64,000 nucleotides of DNA from contig MGUG01000020.1 in the NCBI GenBank assembly GCA_001799845.1, positions 1-64,000 of the forward strand, given 5' to 3'. The DNA is from Elusimicrobia bacterium GWC2_64_44. GTDB lineage: Bacteria; Elusimicrobiota; Elusimicrobia; Elusimicrobiales; UBA9959. Each line of letters begins with the position of its first letter. Positions within the stretch are counted from its first letter, which is position 1. The translations under genes were made by a program, and so were the position numbers. Positions 27,424 through 36,257 of this stretch are shown here, one piece after another. Below the pieces are notes generated by a model that made no database searches, was not told the DNA's origin, and worked only from the letters and a program-made list of their open reading frames with translations.

Positions 27424-29040
27424 ATGGCCGAATTTAAGTATTCCGAGATGTTCCAGCTAGACAAGCCCAAGACGAAGTTCCGCCTTGTTTCCAAGGAAGG
27501 GGTGACGGTGTCGCGGGACGGCGGGAGGGAGATCCTCGAGGTGGAGCCTGAGGCGCTGGCGCGGCTGGCGCGGGAGGCCGTCCGGGACGTCTCTTTCCTG
27601 CTGCGGCGGTCGCACAACGAGGCTGTGGCGGCTATCTTCAGCGACGCGGAAGCGTCGGAGAACGACAAGTTCGTGGCTTACTGCATGCTGGAGAACGCGG
27701 CGATCTCGGCCAATTTCGAACTGCCTTTCTGCCAGGACACGGGCACGGCGACGGTGGTGGCGAAGAAGGGCGAGCAGGTGTGGACCCGCTGCGACGACGA
27801 GGAATTCCTGTCGAAGGGGATATGGGAGGCCTACACCGGGGAGAACCTGCGCTACTCGCAGACGCTCGCGCTGGACATGTACCGGGAGAAGAATTCCGGG
27901 AACAACCTGCCGGCACAGATAGATATTTACGCGAAGCCCGGCATGGCCTACGAGTTCCTGTTCGTCACCAAGGGCGGCGGCTCGGCCAACAAGACGGCGC
28001 TGTTCCAGGAGACCAAGGCCACGCTGACGCCGGAGAAGCTCAAGCCATTCCTCGTGGAGAAGATGAAGGCCCTCGGCACGGCGGCCTGCCCCCCCTACCA
28101 TATCGCTTTCGTGATCGGCGGCACTTCCGCCGAGATGTGCCTGAAGACGGTAAAGCTGGCTTCGGCCGGCTACCTGGACGGGCTGCCGGGCGATCCCGGC
28201 GAGACCGGCCGCGCTTTCCGCGACAAGGGGCTGGAAGCGGAACTGCTGGCGGCCGCCCGCGGGCTGGGCTTCGGGGCGCAGTTCGGCGGCAAGTGCTTCG
28301 CGCACGACGTGCGCGTGGTGCGCCTGCCGCGCCACGGCGCCTCCGCGCCCATAGGCCTTGGCGTCTCCTGCTCGGCCGACCGCAACATGCTCGCCCGCAT
28401 AGACCGCGAGGGCCTGTGGCTGGAGGAGCTGGACCGCGAGCCCGGCACCCTCATCCCCAAAGAGATGCGCGCGAAATTCACCTCCTGCTCGGGCTGCGTG
28501 AGCGTGGACCTGAACAAGCCCATGCCGGAGATCCTGGCACAGCTTTCGAAGCAGCCCGTCGGCACGCGCTTGTCGCTGACCGGCCGCATTGTGGTGGCGC
28601 GCGACCTGGCCCACGCCAAGTTCAAGGAACTGCTGGACGCGGGCAAGCCCCTGCCAGGCTACCTGCTCAAGCACCCGGTCTACTACGCCGGCCCGGCCAA
28701 GACCCCGGCCGGCAAGCCGTCGGGCTCTTTCGGCCCCACCACCGCGGGGCGCATGGATTCCTACGTGGACCTGCTGCAGTCCCGCGGCGCCTCGCTGATC
28801 ATGATAGCCAAGGGCAACCGCTCCTGGGCCGTCACCGACGCCTGCAAAAAGTACGGCGGCTTCTACCTGGGCTCGCCCGGCGGCCCGGCAGCCTTGCTGG
28901 CCGAGCGCAACATAAAGAAAGTTGAAACGCTGGACTACCCGGAGCTCGGCATGGAGGCCGTCTGGGCCATAGAGGTGGAAGACTTCCCCGCTTTCGTGCT
29001 GGTGGACGACAAAGGCGGGGATTTCTTTAGTAAAGCTTAA
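27424..29040 (+). CDS. fumA: Class I (iron-sulfur) fumarate hydratase, fused alpha-beta form
   Basis: 538 residues, the length of single-chain class I fumarases (FumA/FumB type). The N-terminal part has [10 protein letters not shown], with a cluster Cys, and [17 protein letters not shown]. Cys residues in [11 protein letters not shown] are likely further cluster ligands. The C-terminal beta domain contains [21 protein letters not shown] and [10 protein letters not shown]. It interconverts fumarate and malate with an oxygen-sensitive [4Fe-4S] cluster. It stands next to sdhCAB, forming a fumarate/malate/succinate module typical of reductive or anaerobic metabolism. Ribosome site AAAGGA. Confidence 0.93.
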   Translation: MAEFKYSEMFQLDKPKTKFRLVSKEGVTVSRDGGREILEVEPEALARLAREAVRDVSFLLRRSHNEAVAAIFSDAEASENDKFVAYCMLENAAISANFELPFCQDTGTATVVAKKGEQVWTRCDDEEFLSKGIWEAYTGENLRYSQTLALDMYREKNSGNNLPAQIDIYAKPGMAYEFLFVTKGGGSANKTALFQETKATLTPEKLKPFLVEKMKALGTAACPPYHIAFVIGGTSAEMCLKTVKLASAGYLDGLPGDPGETGRAFRDKGLEAELLAAARGLGFGAQFGGKCFAHDVRVVRLPRHGASAPIGLGVSCSADRNMLARIDREGLWLEELDREPGTLIPKEMRAKFTSCSGCVSVDLNKPMPEILAQLSKQPVGTRLSLTGRIVVARDLAHAKFKELLDAGKPLPGYLLKHPVYYAGPAKTPAGKPSGSFGPTTAGRMDSYVDLLQSRGASLIMIAKGNRSWAVTDACKKYGGFYLGSPGGPAALLAERNIKKVETLDYPELGMEAVWAIEVEDFPAFVLVDDKGGDFFSKA

Positions 29041-29087
29041 GCGCCGGCGTCTTGCTTAGACGCGCTATTATTTATATATTAACTCGC

Positions 29088-29777
29088 ATGACGCGCGTCA
29101 AATACGCCGTAGTCTTTCTTTTTGCCGCGGCGGCCTTTTTCCAGGCCGGCTGCGATATCCCCTTGGGTACGCCAGAGGAGCGGATGTTCAAGGCCGCCAA
29201 GAACGATTACGAGCACCATACACGCCGTTTGCTCGACCAGGGGATAAGCCCCAACATCACCGACTCGGCCGGCTGGACCCCCGTAATGTGGGCCGCCGCC
29301 AAGGACAACGTCGACACGCTGAAGCTGCTGCTGGACCGCGGCGGCCTGCTGGAGCTGCGCAACAAAAAAGGCGAGACCGCGCTGCACATCGCCGCGCGCT
29401 GGAGCCGCCTGGACACGGTGCGCTTCCTGATCTCCCGCGGCGCCAGGACCGAGGCGCTGGACCGCCTGGCCTGGCCCCCCATGATGTGGGCCTCCATGCA
29501 GGGCCGCACCGACGTAGTGACTGCCCTCGCCGAGGGCGGCGCGAACATAGAATTCAAGGACTCCAACGGCAACACCCCGCTGATGATGGCGGCCAACCGC
29601 GGCCGCGAAGCCACCGTGAAGGAACTGCTCCGCCTGGGGGTAAACCCGGCCAAGGCTAACAAGTCCGGCCAGACGGCCGCGGAGATAGCCCGGCAGGCCA
29701 ACTACCCGCAGTTGGCGGATATAATAGAAGGCCGCGAGCCGTCGAAGACCCAACCGAGAAGAAAAGGAAAAAGATGA
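29088..29777 (+). CDS. Ankyrin-repeat lipoprotein
   Basis: About 229 residues from ATG 29088, giving the lipoprotein signal ...AAAAFFQAGC (lipobox FQAGC). At least four ankyrin repeats follow, for example SAGWTPVMWAAAKDNVDTLK, KGETALHIAARWSRLDTVRF and NGNTPLMMAANRGREATVKE. These are protein-binding modules. A TTGCTT-17-TATATT promoter ends seven bases before the ATG and there is no Shine-Dalgarno, so the message may be leaderless. Its stop overlaps the pilin-like gene (ATGA), so the two are coupled. Confidence 0.85.
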   Translation: MTRVKYAVVFLFAAAAFFQAGCDIPLGTPEERMFKAAKNDYEHHTRRLLDQGISPNITDSAGWTPVMWAAAKDNVDTLKLLLDRGGLLELRNKKGETALHIAARWSRLDTVRFLISRGARTEALDRLAWPPMMWASMQGRTDVVTALAEGGANIEFKDSNGNTPLMMAANRGREATVKELLRLGVNPAKANKSGQTAAEIARQANYPQLADIIEGREPSKTQPRRKGKR

Positions 29778-30208
29778 AAATCCACAAAGGCTTCACCCTC
29801 ATAGAACTGATGGTGGTAGTCGCTATTATAGGCATCCTGTCCGTGCTCGCCATCCCCCGCTTCGCCGGCCTGATGACAAAAAGCAAGGAAAGCACCACCC
29901 TCGGCATGCTGACCTCGCTGCGCTCCACGCTGAACATCTATTACGGCGCTAACCACACCTTCCCGTCCGACAACCTGGCCACCCTGACCGATAACGGCAC
30001 CTATATCTCCGTTATCCCCCCGGCCAAGCTGCCCAACACGCCGCACATGGACAGCATCGCCGTCAGCGTGGGCGCCAGCACCATGGCCGCCCTGACCGAC
30101 GCCGGCGGCTGGGCTTACGTCAACGACCCGGAATCCCCGGCCTTCGGCACCCTCTTCGTCAACTGCAGTCACGCCGACCGCAACAGCGCGGCCTGGAACT
30201 CTCACTAA
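29774..30208 (+). CDS. Orphan type IV pilin / type II pseudopilin-like protein
   Basis: 144 residues. Short Lys-rich leader MKIHKG, prepilin peptidase site G6/F7, then FTLIELMVVVAIIGILSVLA with the conserved Glu5, a canonical N-terminal pilin helix. The globular part is small, with no obvious Cys pair except one near the C-terminus. No pilin assembly genes (pilB, pilC, pilD) are in the window. Coupled by ATGA to the ankyrin lipoprotein. It may be a minor pilin, a pseudopilin or a surface adhesin. Confidence 0.9.
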   Translation: MKIHKGFTLIELMVVVAIIGILSVLAIPRFAGLMTKSKESTTLGMLTSLRSTLNIYYGANHTFPSDNLATLTDNGTYISVIPPAKLPNTPHMDSIAVSVGASTMAALTDAGGWAYVNDPESPAFGTLFVNCSHADRNSAAWNSH

Positions 30209-30242
30209 GACTTCGGCAGCGCGCTGCAGGAGCTACTTCCGC

Positions 30243-31685
30243 ATGAACCGACACCTGCGCCGCCTGGACGAGTACAGGCTGGAACTGCCGTCTTCATACA
30301 AGCCGGGCATGAACGGCCCTGCGGTGATCTACGCCGACGCCGAACTGGAAAAATTAATAGAACCGGGCGCGCTGGAGCAGGCCGCAAACACCGCCACGCT
30401 GCCCGGTCTGGCCGGCTGCGCCCTGGCCATGCCGGACATCCATACCGGCTACGGCTTCCCCATAGGCGGCGTGGCCGCTTACGACGCGCGCGACGGCGTC
30501 ATCTCGCCCGGCGGCGTCGGCTACGACATCAACTGCGGCGTGCGCCTGCTCGCCTCTTCGCTCGAAGTGAAAACGCTGGGCGGACGGCTGGAAGACCTGG
30601 CGCACAAGCTCTGGTCGGGCATACCCGCAGGAGTAGGCGCAGGGGGCGGCCTGCGGGTGAACCGGCGGGAGCAGGACGGCCCGCTCATAGACGGCGCGGC
30701 CTGGGCGGTGAAGAACGGGCTGGGCCGCCAGGAGGACCTGGAGCGCGCGGAATCTAACGGCGCCCTCCCCGGCGCGGACCCGCGCGCGGTGAGCGCACGC
30801 GCGCAGGAGCGCGGCCGGGACCAGCTGGGCACGCTCGGCTCCGGCAACCATTTCCTCGAGGTGCAGGAAGTCACCGATATTTACGACGAGGCCGCCGCCG
30901 GGGCCTTCGGGATCTTCAAAGGACAGCTCACTGTGATGCTGCACACCGGCTCGCGCGGCCTGGGCCACCAGGTCTGCTCGGATTACATCGGGGTCATGCG
31001 CGACGCCGCGCGGCGCTACGGCATAGCGCTGGCGGACCCGCAGCTGGCGGCGGCGCCTTTCCGCAGCGCCGAGGGGCAGCGGTATTTCGGCGCCATGCAG
31101 GCCGCCGCCAACTACGCCTGGGCCAATCGCCAGGCCCTCACCGGCCTCATCAGGGAGATCTTTGAAAAAACCTTCGGCCTCGGCGAGAACGCCCTCGGCC
31201 TGCGGCTGGTATACGACGTGGCGCACAATATCGCCAAGTTGGAGGAGCACGAGGTCGCCGGCAGGAAAACGAAGCTGGTGGTGCACCGCAAGGGCGCCAC
31301 GCGCGCCTTCGGCCCGGGCCACCCTGAGCTGCCGCCCGCCTACGCCGCCGCCGGACAGCCGGTCATCATCCCGGGCGACATGGGCCGGGGCTCCTACCTG
31401 CTGGCCGGCGCAGCCGGGGCGATGGCCGCCACCTTCGGCTCGGCCTGCCACGGCGCCGGGCGCCTGCTCAGCCGGGGCGAGGCCCTGCGCCGCGGCCGCG
31501 GCCGCAGCATAACTGACGAGCTGTCCGCCAAAGGCGTCTGGGTGCGCTCGTCGGGGCCTGAGACGCTGGCGGAGGAAATGCCGGAGGCTTACAAGGACGT
31601 TGACGCCGTGGTGAGAGTGGTGACGGGCGCCGGCCTGGCCAAAAAGGTGGCCCGGTTCCGCCCGCTGCTGGTGATAAAAGGCTAG
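30243..31685 (+). CDS. rtcB: RtcB family RNA ligase
   Basis: 480 residues. The GTP/Mn-dependent RNA ligase joins 2',3'-cyclic phosphate or 3'-phosphate ends to 5'-OH ends. Key residues are visible: H67 in MPDIHTGYGFPIG, D95 and C98 in GVGYDINCGVRL, GSGNHFLEV, HTGSRGLGHQ, and the guanylylation His H403 in ACHGAGR. No archease cofactor gene or rtcA is next to it. It probably serves RNA repair or tRNA rescue. Start chosen at the first ATG, with GCAGGAG about 12 bases upstream. Confidence 0.93.
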   Translation: MNRHLRRLDEYRLELPSSYKPGMNGPAVIYADAELEKLIEPGALEQAANTATLPGLAGCALAMPDIHTGYGFPIGGVAAYDARDGVISPGGVGYDINCGVRLLASSLEVKTLGGRLEDLAHKLWSGIPAGVGAGGGLRVNRREQDGPLIDGAAWAVKNGLGRQEDLERAESNGALPGADPRAVSARAQERGRDQLGTLGSGNHFLEVQEVTDIYDEAAAGAFGIFKGQLTVMLHTGSRGLGHQVCSDYIGVMRDAARRYGIALADPQLAAAPFRSAEGQRYFGAMQAAANYAWANRQALTGLIREIFEKTFGLGENALGLRLVYDVAHNIAKLEEHEVAGRKTKLVVHRKGATRAFGPGHPELPPAYAAAGQPVIIPGDMGRGSYLLAGAAGAMAATFGSACHGAGRLLSRGEALRRGRGRSITDELSAKGVWVRSSGPETLAEEMPEAYKDVDAVVRVVTGAGLAKKVARFRPLLVIKG

Positions 31686-31699
31686 CGCAGGCAGCGGCC

Positions 31700-32581
31700 C
31701 TACTCGAACGCTGCCAGCCGGTACTGCCTGCCGGCCTCTTTCAGCTCAGCGGCCGCCTCGGCGTTCCGGCCGAGCGCGCGCAGCGTATAGCCGCGGTATT
31801 CCAGCCGGCGCGCCTTCAGCGCCGGGCGCGCCTCCAGGTTGACCCAGAGGTCGAACGCGGCCAGCGCCTTGGCCAGGTACCGCGCGCCGGCGGCGGCGTT
31901 GCCGCCGCGCTGATACAGGTCGCCCAGGCGGTAGAGTATGATCGGGTAGGAATCCATCTGCTCGGCGCCCAGCCCGGCGTGGACAGGCGGCTCGCCCTGC
32001 GGGCCCGACAGCATCTTGGCCGCGGTCAGGTAATAGATCTCCGCCTTCTTCCGCTCGCCCAGCATTTCGCTGAGGCGCCCCAGGTCCGATACGGCGGCGG
32101 CCAGCCGGGTCAAATCCCCCCTTTTCCCCGACTCCTTGTATTCCAGGTCCCGGGCCTCCCTTATCAGCGGCTCGGCTTTCTTCGGCAGCCCCCGGTCCAG
32201 ATACAGCCGTCCAAGGCCGCTGAGGCCCACGGCGCCCAGGTCGCGGTGCATGTTTTTGTAGTCGGCCAGCCCCTCCAGATAGTATTTCTCGGCCAGCTTG
32301 AAATCCCTGCGGGCGTGGTAGGCGGCGCCAAGAGCCACCAGGGCTTTATATTCCTGCCACCAGCCATGCTGCATTTTTTTCGCTCCCGCCGCCGCCTGCG
32401 CGAACAACACGCAGGCCTCGTCCAGGCGGCCGTGCAGCTGCGCGTAGACCGCGCGGTTATACGGCCCGTAGAAAGGCTCCATGCGGGCCTTCTCGTCGAG
32501 ATAATCGGAATCCGCGCGCGCCGCGGTTCCGCAGCAGAGCAGCAGCAGGGCCAGGAATGTTCGGGTCACAGGGTTTTTCAT
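31700..32581 (-). CDS. Secreted TPR-repeat protein
   Basis: 293 residues. Start set at ATG 32581, which yields a signal peptide (NPVTRTFLALLLLCCGTAARA) and overlaps the transporter stop as ATGA; a longer open frame upstream lies inside the transporter gene. The mature protein is a run of TPR-like helical pairs (for example ACVLFAQAAAGAKKMQHGWW, YHARRDFKLAEKYYLEGL, LYLDRGLPKKAEPLIREA). A periplasmic scaffold function is likely but unspecified. Confidence 0.8.
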   Translation of the reverse strand: MKNPVTRTFLALLLLCCGTAARADSDYLDEKARMEPFYGPYNRAVYAQLHGRLDEACVLFAQAAAGAKKMQHGWWQEYKALVALGAAYHARRDFKLAEKYYLEGLADYKNMHRDLGAVGLSGLGRLYLDRGLPKKAEPLIREARDLEYKESGKRGDLTRLAAAVSDLGRLSEMLGERKKAEIYYLTAAKMLSGPQGEPPVHAGLGAEQMDSYPIILYRLGDLYQRGGNAAAGARYLAKALAAFDLWVNLEARPALKARRLEYRGYTLRALGRNAEAAAELKEAGRQYRLAAFE

Positions 32582-33474
32582 GCTCCTCCAGCCGCGGCGT
32601 GCTGCCGCCTCACCAGCGCCGTCACCCACCAGGCGCCGGCCAGCGCGAGCGCCAGGCCGATGAGCTGGTAGGGTTGTATCTTTTCTATGCCGGATAGGTG
32701 GGAGAACAGCGCGGTCAGCACCGGGTAGCACAGCACTATCGCCGTGGCTTTGGAGAGGTCCATGTTCAGGATGGCCTTGTACCAGAGCACGTTATTGAGC
32801 GCGGTGAGCACCAGGCCCCAGGCCAGCACTATGCCCGCCAGTTCCCAGCTCGGCTCGAAGGCCGCCACCGGAGTGAAGAAGCCCAGCAGGAACACCGGCA
32901 GGATGCCCAGCGTGGCGAACAGCGTGCGCGACGAGGCCACGAAAACGTGCCCCAGGTCCTTGGGCAATTTCTTGCTGAACAGATGCGAGACCTGGTACAT
33001 CAGCGGCACGGCCAGCATCAGCAGGTCCCCGGTCCAGCGCACCGTGAAGCGCTCTTTGTAGGCTATCAGCAGCGTGCCGGACAAGACCAGCGCCGTGCCG
33101 AACAGCTGGCTCGCGGAAATCTTTTCCTTCAGGAACAGCCGCGACAGGATGATGGTGTAGACGGCCTCGATCTGCCCGAGTATGGCCGCGTTGGCCGGAG
33201 TGGTGTAGCGCAGGGCCAGCACCAGCACGGCTATCGGCAGCGCGCTGCCGAAGAAGCCCACGGCGAACAGCCGGAGCCGCAGGTCCCGGCGGAAATAGAC
33301 CGGGAACATCTTATTTTTCAGAGCCCAGGGCAGGAAGCAGGCGAAGCCGAGCGCCGAGCCGGCAAGGGCGAACAGCGGCGGCGAGACACGCCCGGCCGCG
33401 AGATACCCCATGATAGGCATGAAAGAGTTTATGCAGACGGTCAGCCAGATGGCGCCCAGCGGGGTAATGGTCAT
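32578..33474 (-). CDS. EamA/DMT-family transporter
   Basis: 298 residues from ATG 33474, where AAGGCGG precedes the start and the first transmembrane helix begins at once; an in-frame ATG at 33558 would add a non-homologous hydrophilic stretch. About ten transmembrane helices form two EamA halves; LGQIEAVYTIILSRLFLKEK is typical of the end of half one. Such exporters move small metabolites or amino acids; substrate unknown. Coupled to the TPR gene by ATGA. Confidence 0.88.
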   Translation of the reverse strand: MTITPLGAIWLTVCINSFMPIMGYLAAGRVSPPLFALAGSALGFACFLPWALKNKMFPVYFRRDLRLRLFAVGFFGSALPIAVLVLALRYTTPANAAILGQIEAVYTIILSRLFLKEKISASQLFGTALVLSGTLLIAYKERFTVRWTGDLLMLAVPLMYQVSHLFSKKLPKDLGHVFVASSRTLFATLGILPVFLLGFFTPVAAFEPSWELAGIVLAWGLVLTALNNVLWYKAILNMDLSKATAIVLCYPVLTALFSHLSGIEKIQPYQLIGLALALAGAWWVTALVRRQHAAAGGA

Positions 33475-33542
33475 ACCGCCGCCTTGCCCTGCCGCCGGCT
33501 GAAAGCCGCCGGAGCCAACTGCCGCGGCCAGAGATTCCTGCT

Positions 33543-33576
33543 GAATTGTGGGAGACATAGAATTGCGGGGGACATA
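33543..33576. repeat. Tandem 17-bp direct repeat
   Basis: GAATTGTGGGAGACATA (33543-33559) is followed directly by GAATTGCGGGGGACATA (33560-33576), 15 of 17 identical. It lies in the 343-bp gap between the divergent EamA gene and the Cys-rich secreted protein. Confidence 0.7.
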
Positions 33577-33768
33577 AGCGCAGCTATCGTCAGTTTTTCC
33601 GCCTTGCCCCCCTTACCCGCGTGCTTTTTTTAAATTTTGAATCCGCCGCGTGCGGTTTGTTTATAATATCAAAAACCGGGCGTGCTTTCGCGTTTTTGCG
33701 CGCGGTTCTTCCGCCGAGCTCGCCCGGGAGGCTTCCGCCACCGGACAGGCTGAGGGTCCGCGGGCTAC

Positions 33769-33797
33769 TTGACAGGTCAAGGTGCGGCTGGTAAACT
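33769..33797 (+). promoter_or_regulatory. Sigma-70-type promoter for the Cys-rich secreted protein
   Basis: TTGACA (33769-33774), a 17-base spacer and TAAACT (33792-33797). Both hexamers and the spacer length are the same as in the promoter at 13389-13417. The rest of the 33475-33817 gap holds a TATAAT at 33662 and the tandem repeat at 33543, with nothing else recognised. Confidence 0.65.
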
Positions 33798-33817
33798 TTA
33801 AAGGTAAGTACCGCTTT

Positions 33818-34744
33818 ATGAAGATCTGCCTGACGCTGCTTGCGCTCGCCGCCGCCCCGCTGTACGCGGGCGAGGGCGCCGTTTCCCAGCTGGGCCCCGG
33901 CGGCGGGGTCACGCAGCTGCAGCAGCCGGTACCGGTAAAGAACGCCGTCAGCCAATGCTGGGAGCCGTCCGAGATGGCCGCCGGTTACGAGAGCTCCTCT
34001 TACCTGGCCGCCTGCGCGGCCGAGTGGGAGTTCGCGTACGGGATAAGCGTGCCGCGCACTTACCGCAGCGTCAAGGCCGTTTGCTCCTCGGCGGGCTTTA
34101 AGGACAGCGCTCTTTGCGGCCAGTACCTGGAGCTGCTGCGCAAAAATCCGGGAACGGTTTCGCTGCCGCCGCCCCCTTTTAAGCTTCCCAAGGGCCTGGT
34201 CAAGAACTCCAAGCACGCCGGTTTCTGGCGAGACTGCACCGTGGCGCTGCGGCAAGGGACGGGCGGCTCCCCGTACGCCGACAATACCCGCGCGCGCTAC
34301 AGCGATCAGGAGGTAAAAGACATCTGCTCCGGGTGGGTGGCTGAAAAAATGGCCGCGGAGTCCAATTTCCCGCCCTTTCCTTTCCTGCGCTCGGCCACTT
34401 TCTTCACCAAGCCCGGGCCCAGACCGTGCGCCTGCACCTACGAGGACAACGGGCATGTGCGCACGTATACCGGGGGGCACGGCTATGTGGTGAAGTTCAG
34501 GCCGGAGGAGCCCCGGTGCCAGATCGCTTTTTTCAGGGTCGGCCTGGGCGCGCTCGACTGCGTGCGCTGCTCGGAAGGCGACGCCAAGGCCTGCCTGGGC
34601 TGCCTGAAGACGGCCGCCGGGGCCATAGACACCGTGAGCGACGGCTGCATCCAGCACCTCTGCGTGCCGATCAACGAGTTCTTTGGGACCTATGGCGCCA
34701 ACGAGGACCCCAAGTGCGATTTCGAACGTTTCGAGCGGGGCTGA
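33818..34744 (+). CDS. Cysteine-rich secreted protein of unknown function
   Basis: 308 residues from ATG 33818 (AAAGGTAAG upstream); an earlier in-frame start would spoil the signal peptide MKICLTLLALAAAPLYA. The mature part contains 16 Cys, an even number, including PCAC and clustered pairs such as DCVRC and ACLGCL, consistent with many disulfides. It also has a PPPPF segment and FRPEEPRCQIAFFRVGLG. No family recognised. It is expected to fold in the periplasm or outside the cell. Confidence 0.7.
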   Translation: MKICLTLLALAAAPLYAGEGAVSQLGPGGGVTQLQQPVPVKNAVSQCWEPSEMAAGYESSSYLAACAAEWEFAYGISVPRTYRSVKAVCSSAGFKDSALCGQYLELLRKNPGTVSLPPPPFKLPKGLVKNSKHAGFWRDCTVALRQGTGGSPYADNTRARYSDQEVKDICSGWVAEKMAAESNFPPFPFLRSATFFTKPGPRPCACTYEDNGHVRTYTGGHGYVVKFRPEEPRCQIAFFRVGLGALDCVRCSEGDAKACLGCLKTAAGAIDTVSDGCIQHLCVPINEFFGTYGANEDPKCDFERFERG

Positions 34745-34798
34745 GCGCCCGCGCCGCGATCGGTAATACCAACCCCTGTCTATTTCATTATACGGCAC

Positions 34799-34825
34799 AA
34801 CCGCCTGGACGGACAGGCGGTTCTT
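34799..34825 (+). terminator. Weak hairpin after the Cys-rich protein
   Basis: An 8-bp stem AACCGCCT / AGGCGGTT with an 8-base loop, followed by only a short T stretch. Terminator function is possible but weak. Confidence 0.4.
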
Positions 34826-34878
34826 GGGGCGTGCGTGCGCGCCTCCTGAGTGCGCCGCAAATAAGTTAAAATTCACGG

Positions 34879-36201
34879 ATGGAAAAGATCAATACGCTGC
34901 TCGAGCAGGCCGGGGCGCTCGTCTGGGGGCCGCCGCTCATTATCCTGCTGTTCGGCACTCATCTCTACCTCACCTTCCGCCTGGGCTTCGTGCAGCGGCA
35001 CCTGCTCAAGGGCATAAAACTCTCCTTCAGCCGCAAGAGCGAGGGCGCGGGCGACATCTCGCACTTCGGGGCGCTGACCACGGCGCTGGCGGCCACCATA
35101 GGCACCGGCAATATCGTGGGCGTGGCCACCGCGGTGGCGGCCGGCGGCCCGGGCGCGGTGCTGTGGATGTGGCTCACCGGCGTGTTCGGTATAGCCACCA
35201 AGTACGCCGAGGCGCTGCTGTCGGTGAAGTACCGGGTGATCTCCGGGACCGGCGAAATTTCGGGAGGGCCGATGTACGTGCTGGAGCGCGGCCTCAACGC
35301 CCGCTGGCTGGGCCTGGTCTTCGCCTTCTTCACCGCCGTGGCCGCCTTCGGCATCGGCAACATGGTGCAGGCCAATTCCATCTCCCAGATGCTGCACGAG
35401 TCCTTCGGCCTGTCGGTCTGGCTCACCGGAGTGGCGATGGCTGCCCTTACCGCCTTCGTCATCCTCGGCGGTATAAAGTCCATAGCGCGGTTTTGCGAGC
35501 GGCTGGTGCCTTTGATGGCGGCGGTCTACGTGCTGGGCTGCGCCGTGATCCTGCTGCTGAACTTCGATAAACTGCCGGGCGCCATCAGCCTTATCCTGAC
35601 CTCGGCTTTCTCCGGTCAGGCGGCCGTGGGCGGCTTCCTGGGCGCCGGCGCCAAGGAAGCCATGCGCTACGGCATAGCGCGCGGCCTGTTCTCCAACGAG
35701 TCCGGCCTGGGCTCCGCGCCCATAGTGGCCGCGGCCGCGCAGACCAGCAACCCGGTGCGCCAGGCACTGGTCTCCTCGACGGGTACTTTCTGGGACACGG
35801 TGGTGGTGTGCCTGCTGACCGGCCTGGTGGTGGTGAGCGCCGGCGACTGGCAGAGCGGCCTGAAAGGCGCGGCCCTGACCAAGAGCGCCTTCTCTCACGT
35901 TCCCTATATAGGCCCCGCGGTGCTGAGCCTGGGCCTGCTCACCTTCGTGTTCTCCACCATCATCGGCTGGGAGTACTACGGCGAGAAAGCCGCCGAGTAC
36001 CTGCTCGGCCGCCGGGCGGTGAAGCCGTACCGCTGGCTCTGGATAGGCGCCGTGCTGCTGGGGTCGGTGGCGGCGCTGCCGGCGGTCTGGAACTTCGCCG
36101 ACATCTTCAACGGGCTGATGGCCGTGCCCAACCTGGTGTCCCTGCTGCTGCTGGCGCCCGTGGCGGCGGCCGAAACGGCCAGGCATATCGACGAGCCCTG
36201 A
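34879..36201 (+). CDS. Sodium:alanine (AgcS/DAACS-type) amino acid symporter
   Basis: 440 residues with about ten or eleven transmembrane helices. The family signature GALTTALAATIGTGNIVGVATA is near residue 60, and NESGLGSAPIVAAAAQTSNPVRQ near 275. Family members import alanine or glycine with Na+. TAAAAT ends exactly six bases before the ATG and there is no Shine-Dalgarno, so the transcript may begin at the start codon. It is transcribed toward the metallophosphoesterase, 57 bp downstream. Confidence 0.93.
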   Translation: MEKINTLLEQAGALVWGPPLIILLFGTHLYLTFRLGFVQRHLLKGIKLSFSRKSEGAGDISHFGALTTALAATIGTGNIVGVATAVAAGGPGAVLWMWLTGVFGIATKYAEALLSVKYRVISGTGEISGGPMYVLERGLNARWLGLVFAFFTAVAAFGIGNMVQANSISQMLHESFGLSVWLTGVAMAALTAFVILGGIKSIARFCERLVPLMAAVYVLGCAVILLLNFDKLPGAISLILTSAFSGQAAVGGFLGAGAKEAMRYGIARGLFSNESGLGSAPIVAAAAQTSNPVRQALVSSTGTFWDTVVVCLLTGLVVVSAGDWQSGLKGAALTKSAFSHVPYIGPAVLSLGLLTFVFSTIIGWEYYGEKAAEYLLGRRAVKPYRWLWIGAVLLGSVAALPAVWNFADIFNGLMAVPNLVSLLLLAPVAAAETARHIDEP

Positions 36202-36257
36202 GCCGCCACGGTGATTTTAAGATTTAGTATCATTAGTTCCGGAGCGGCGTCCAAGCC

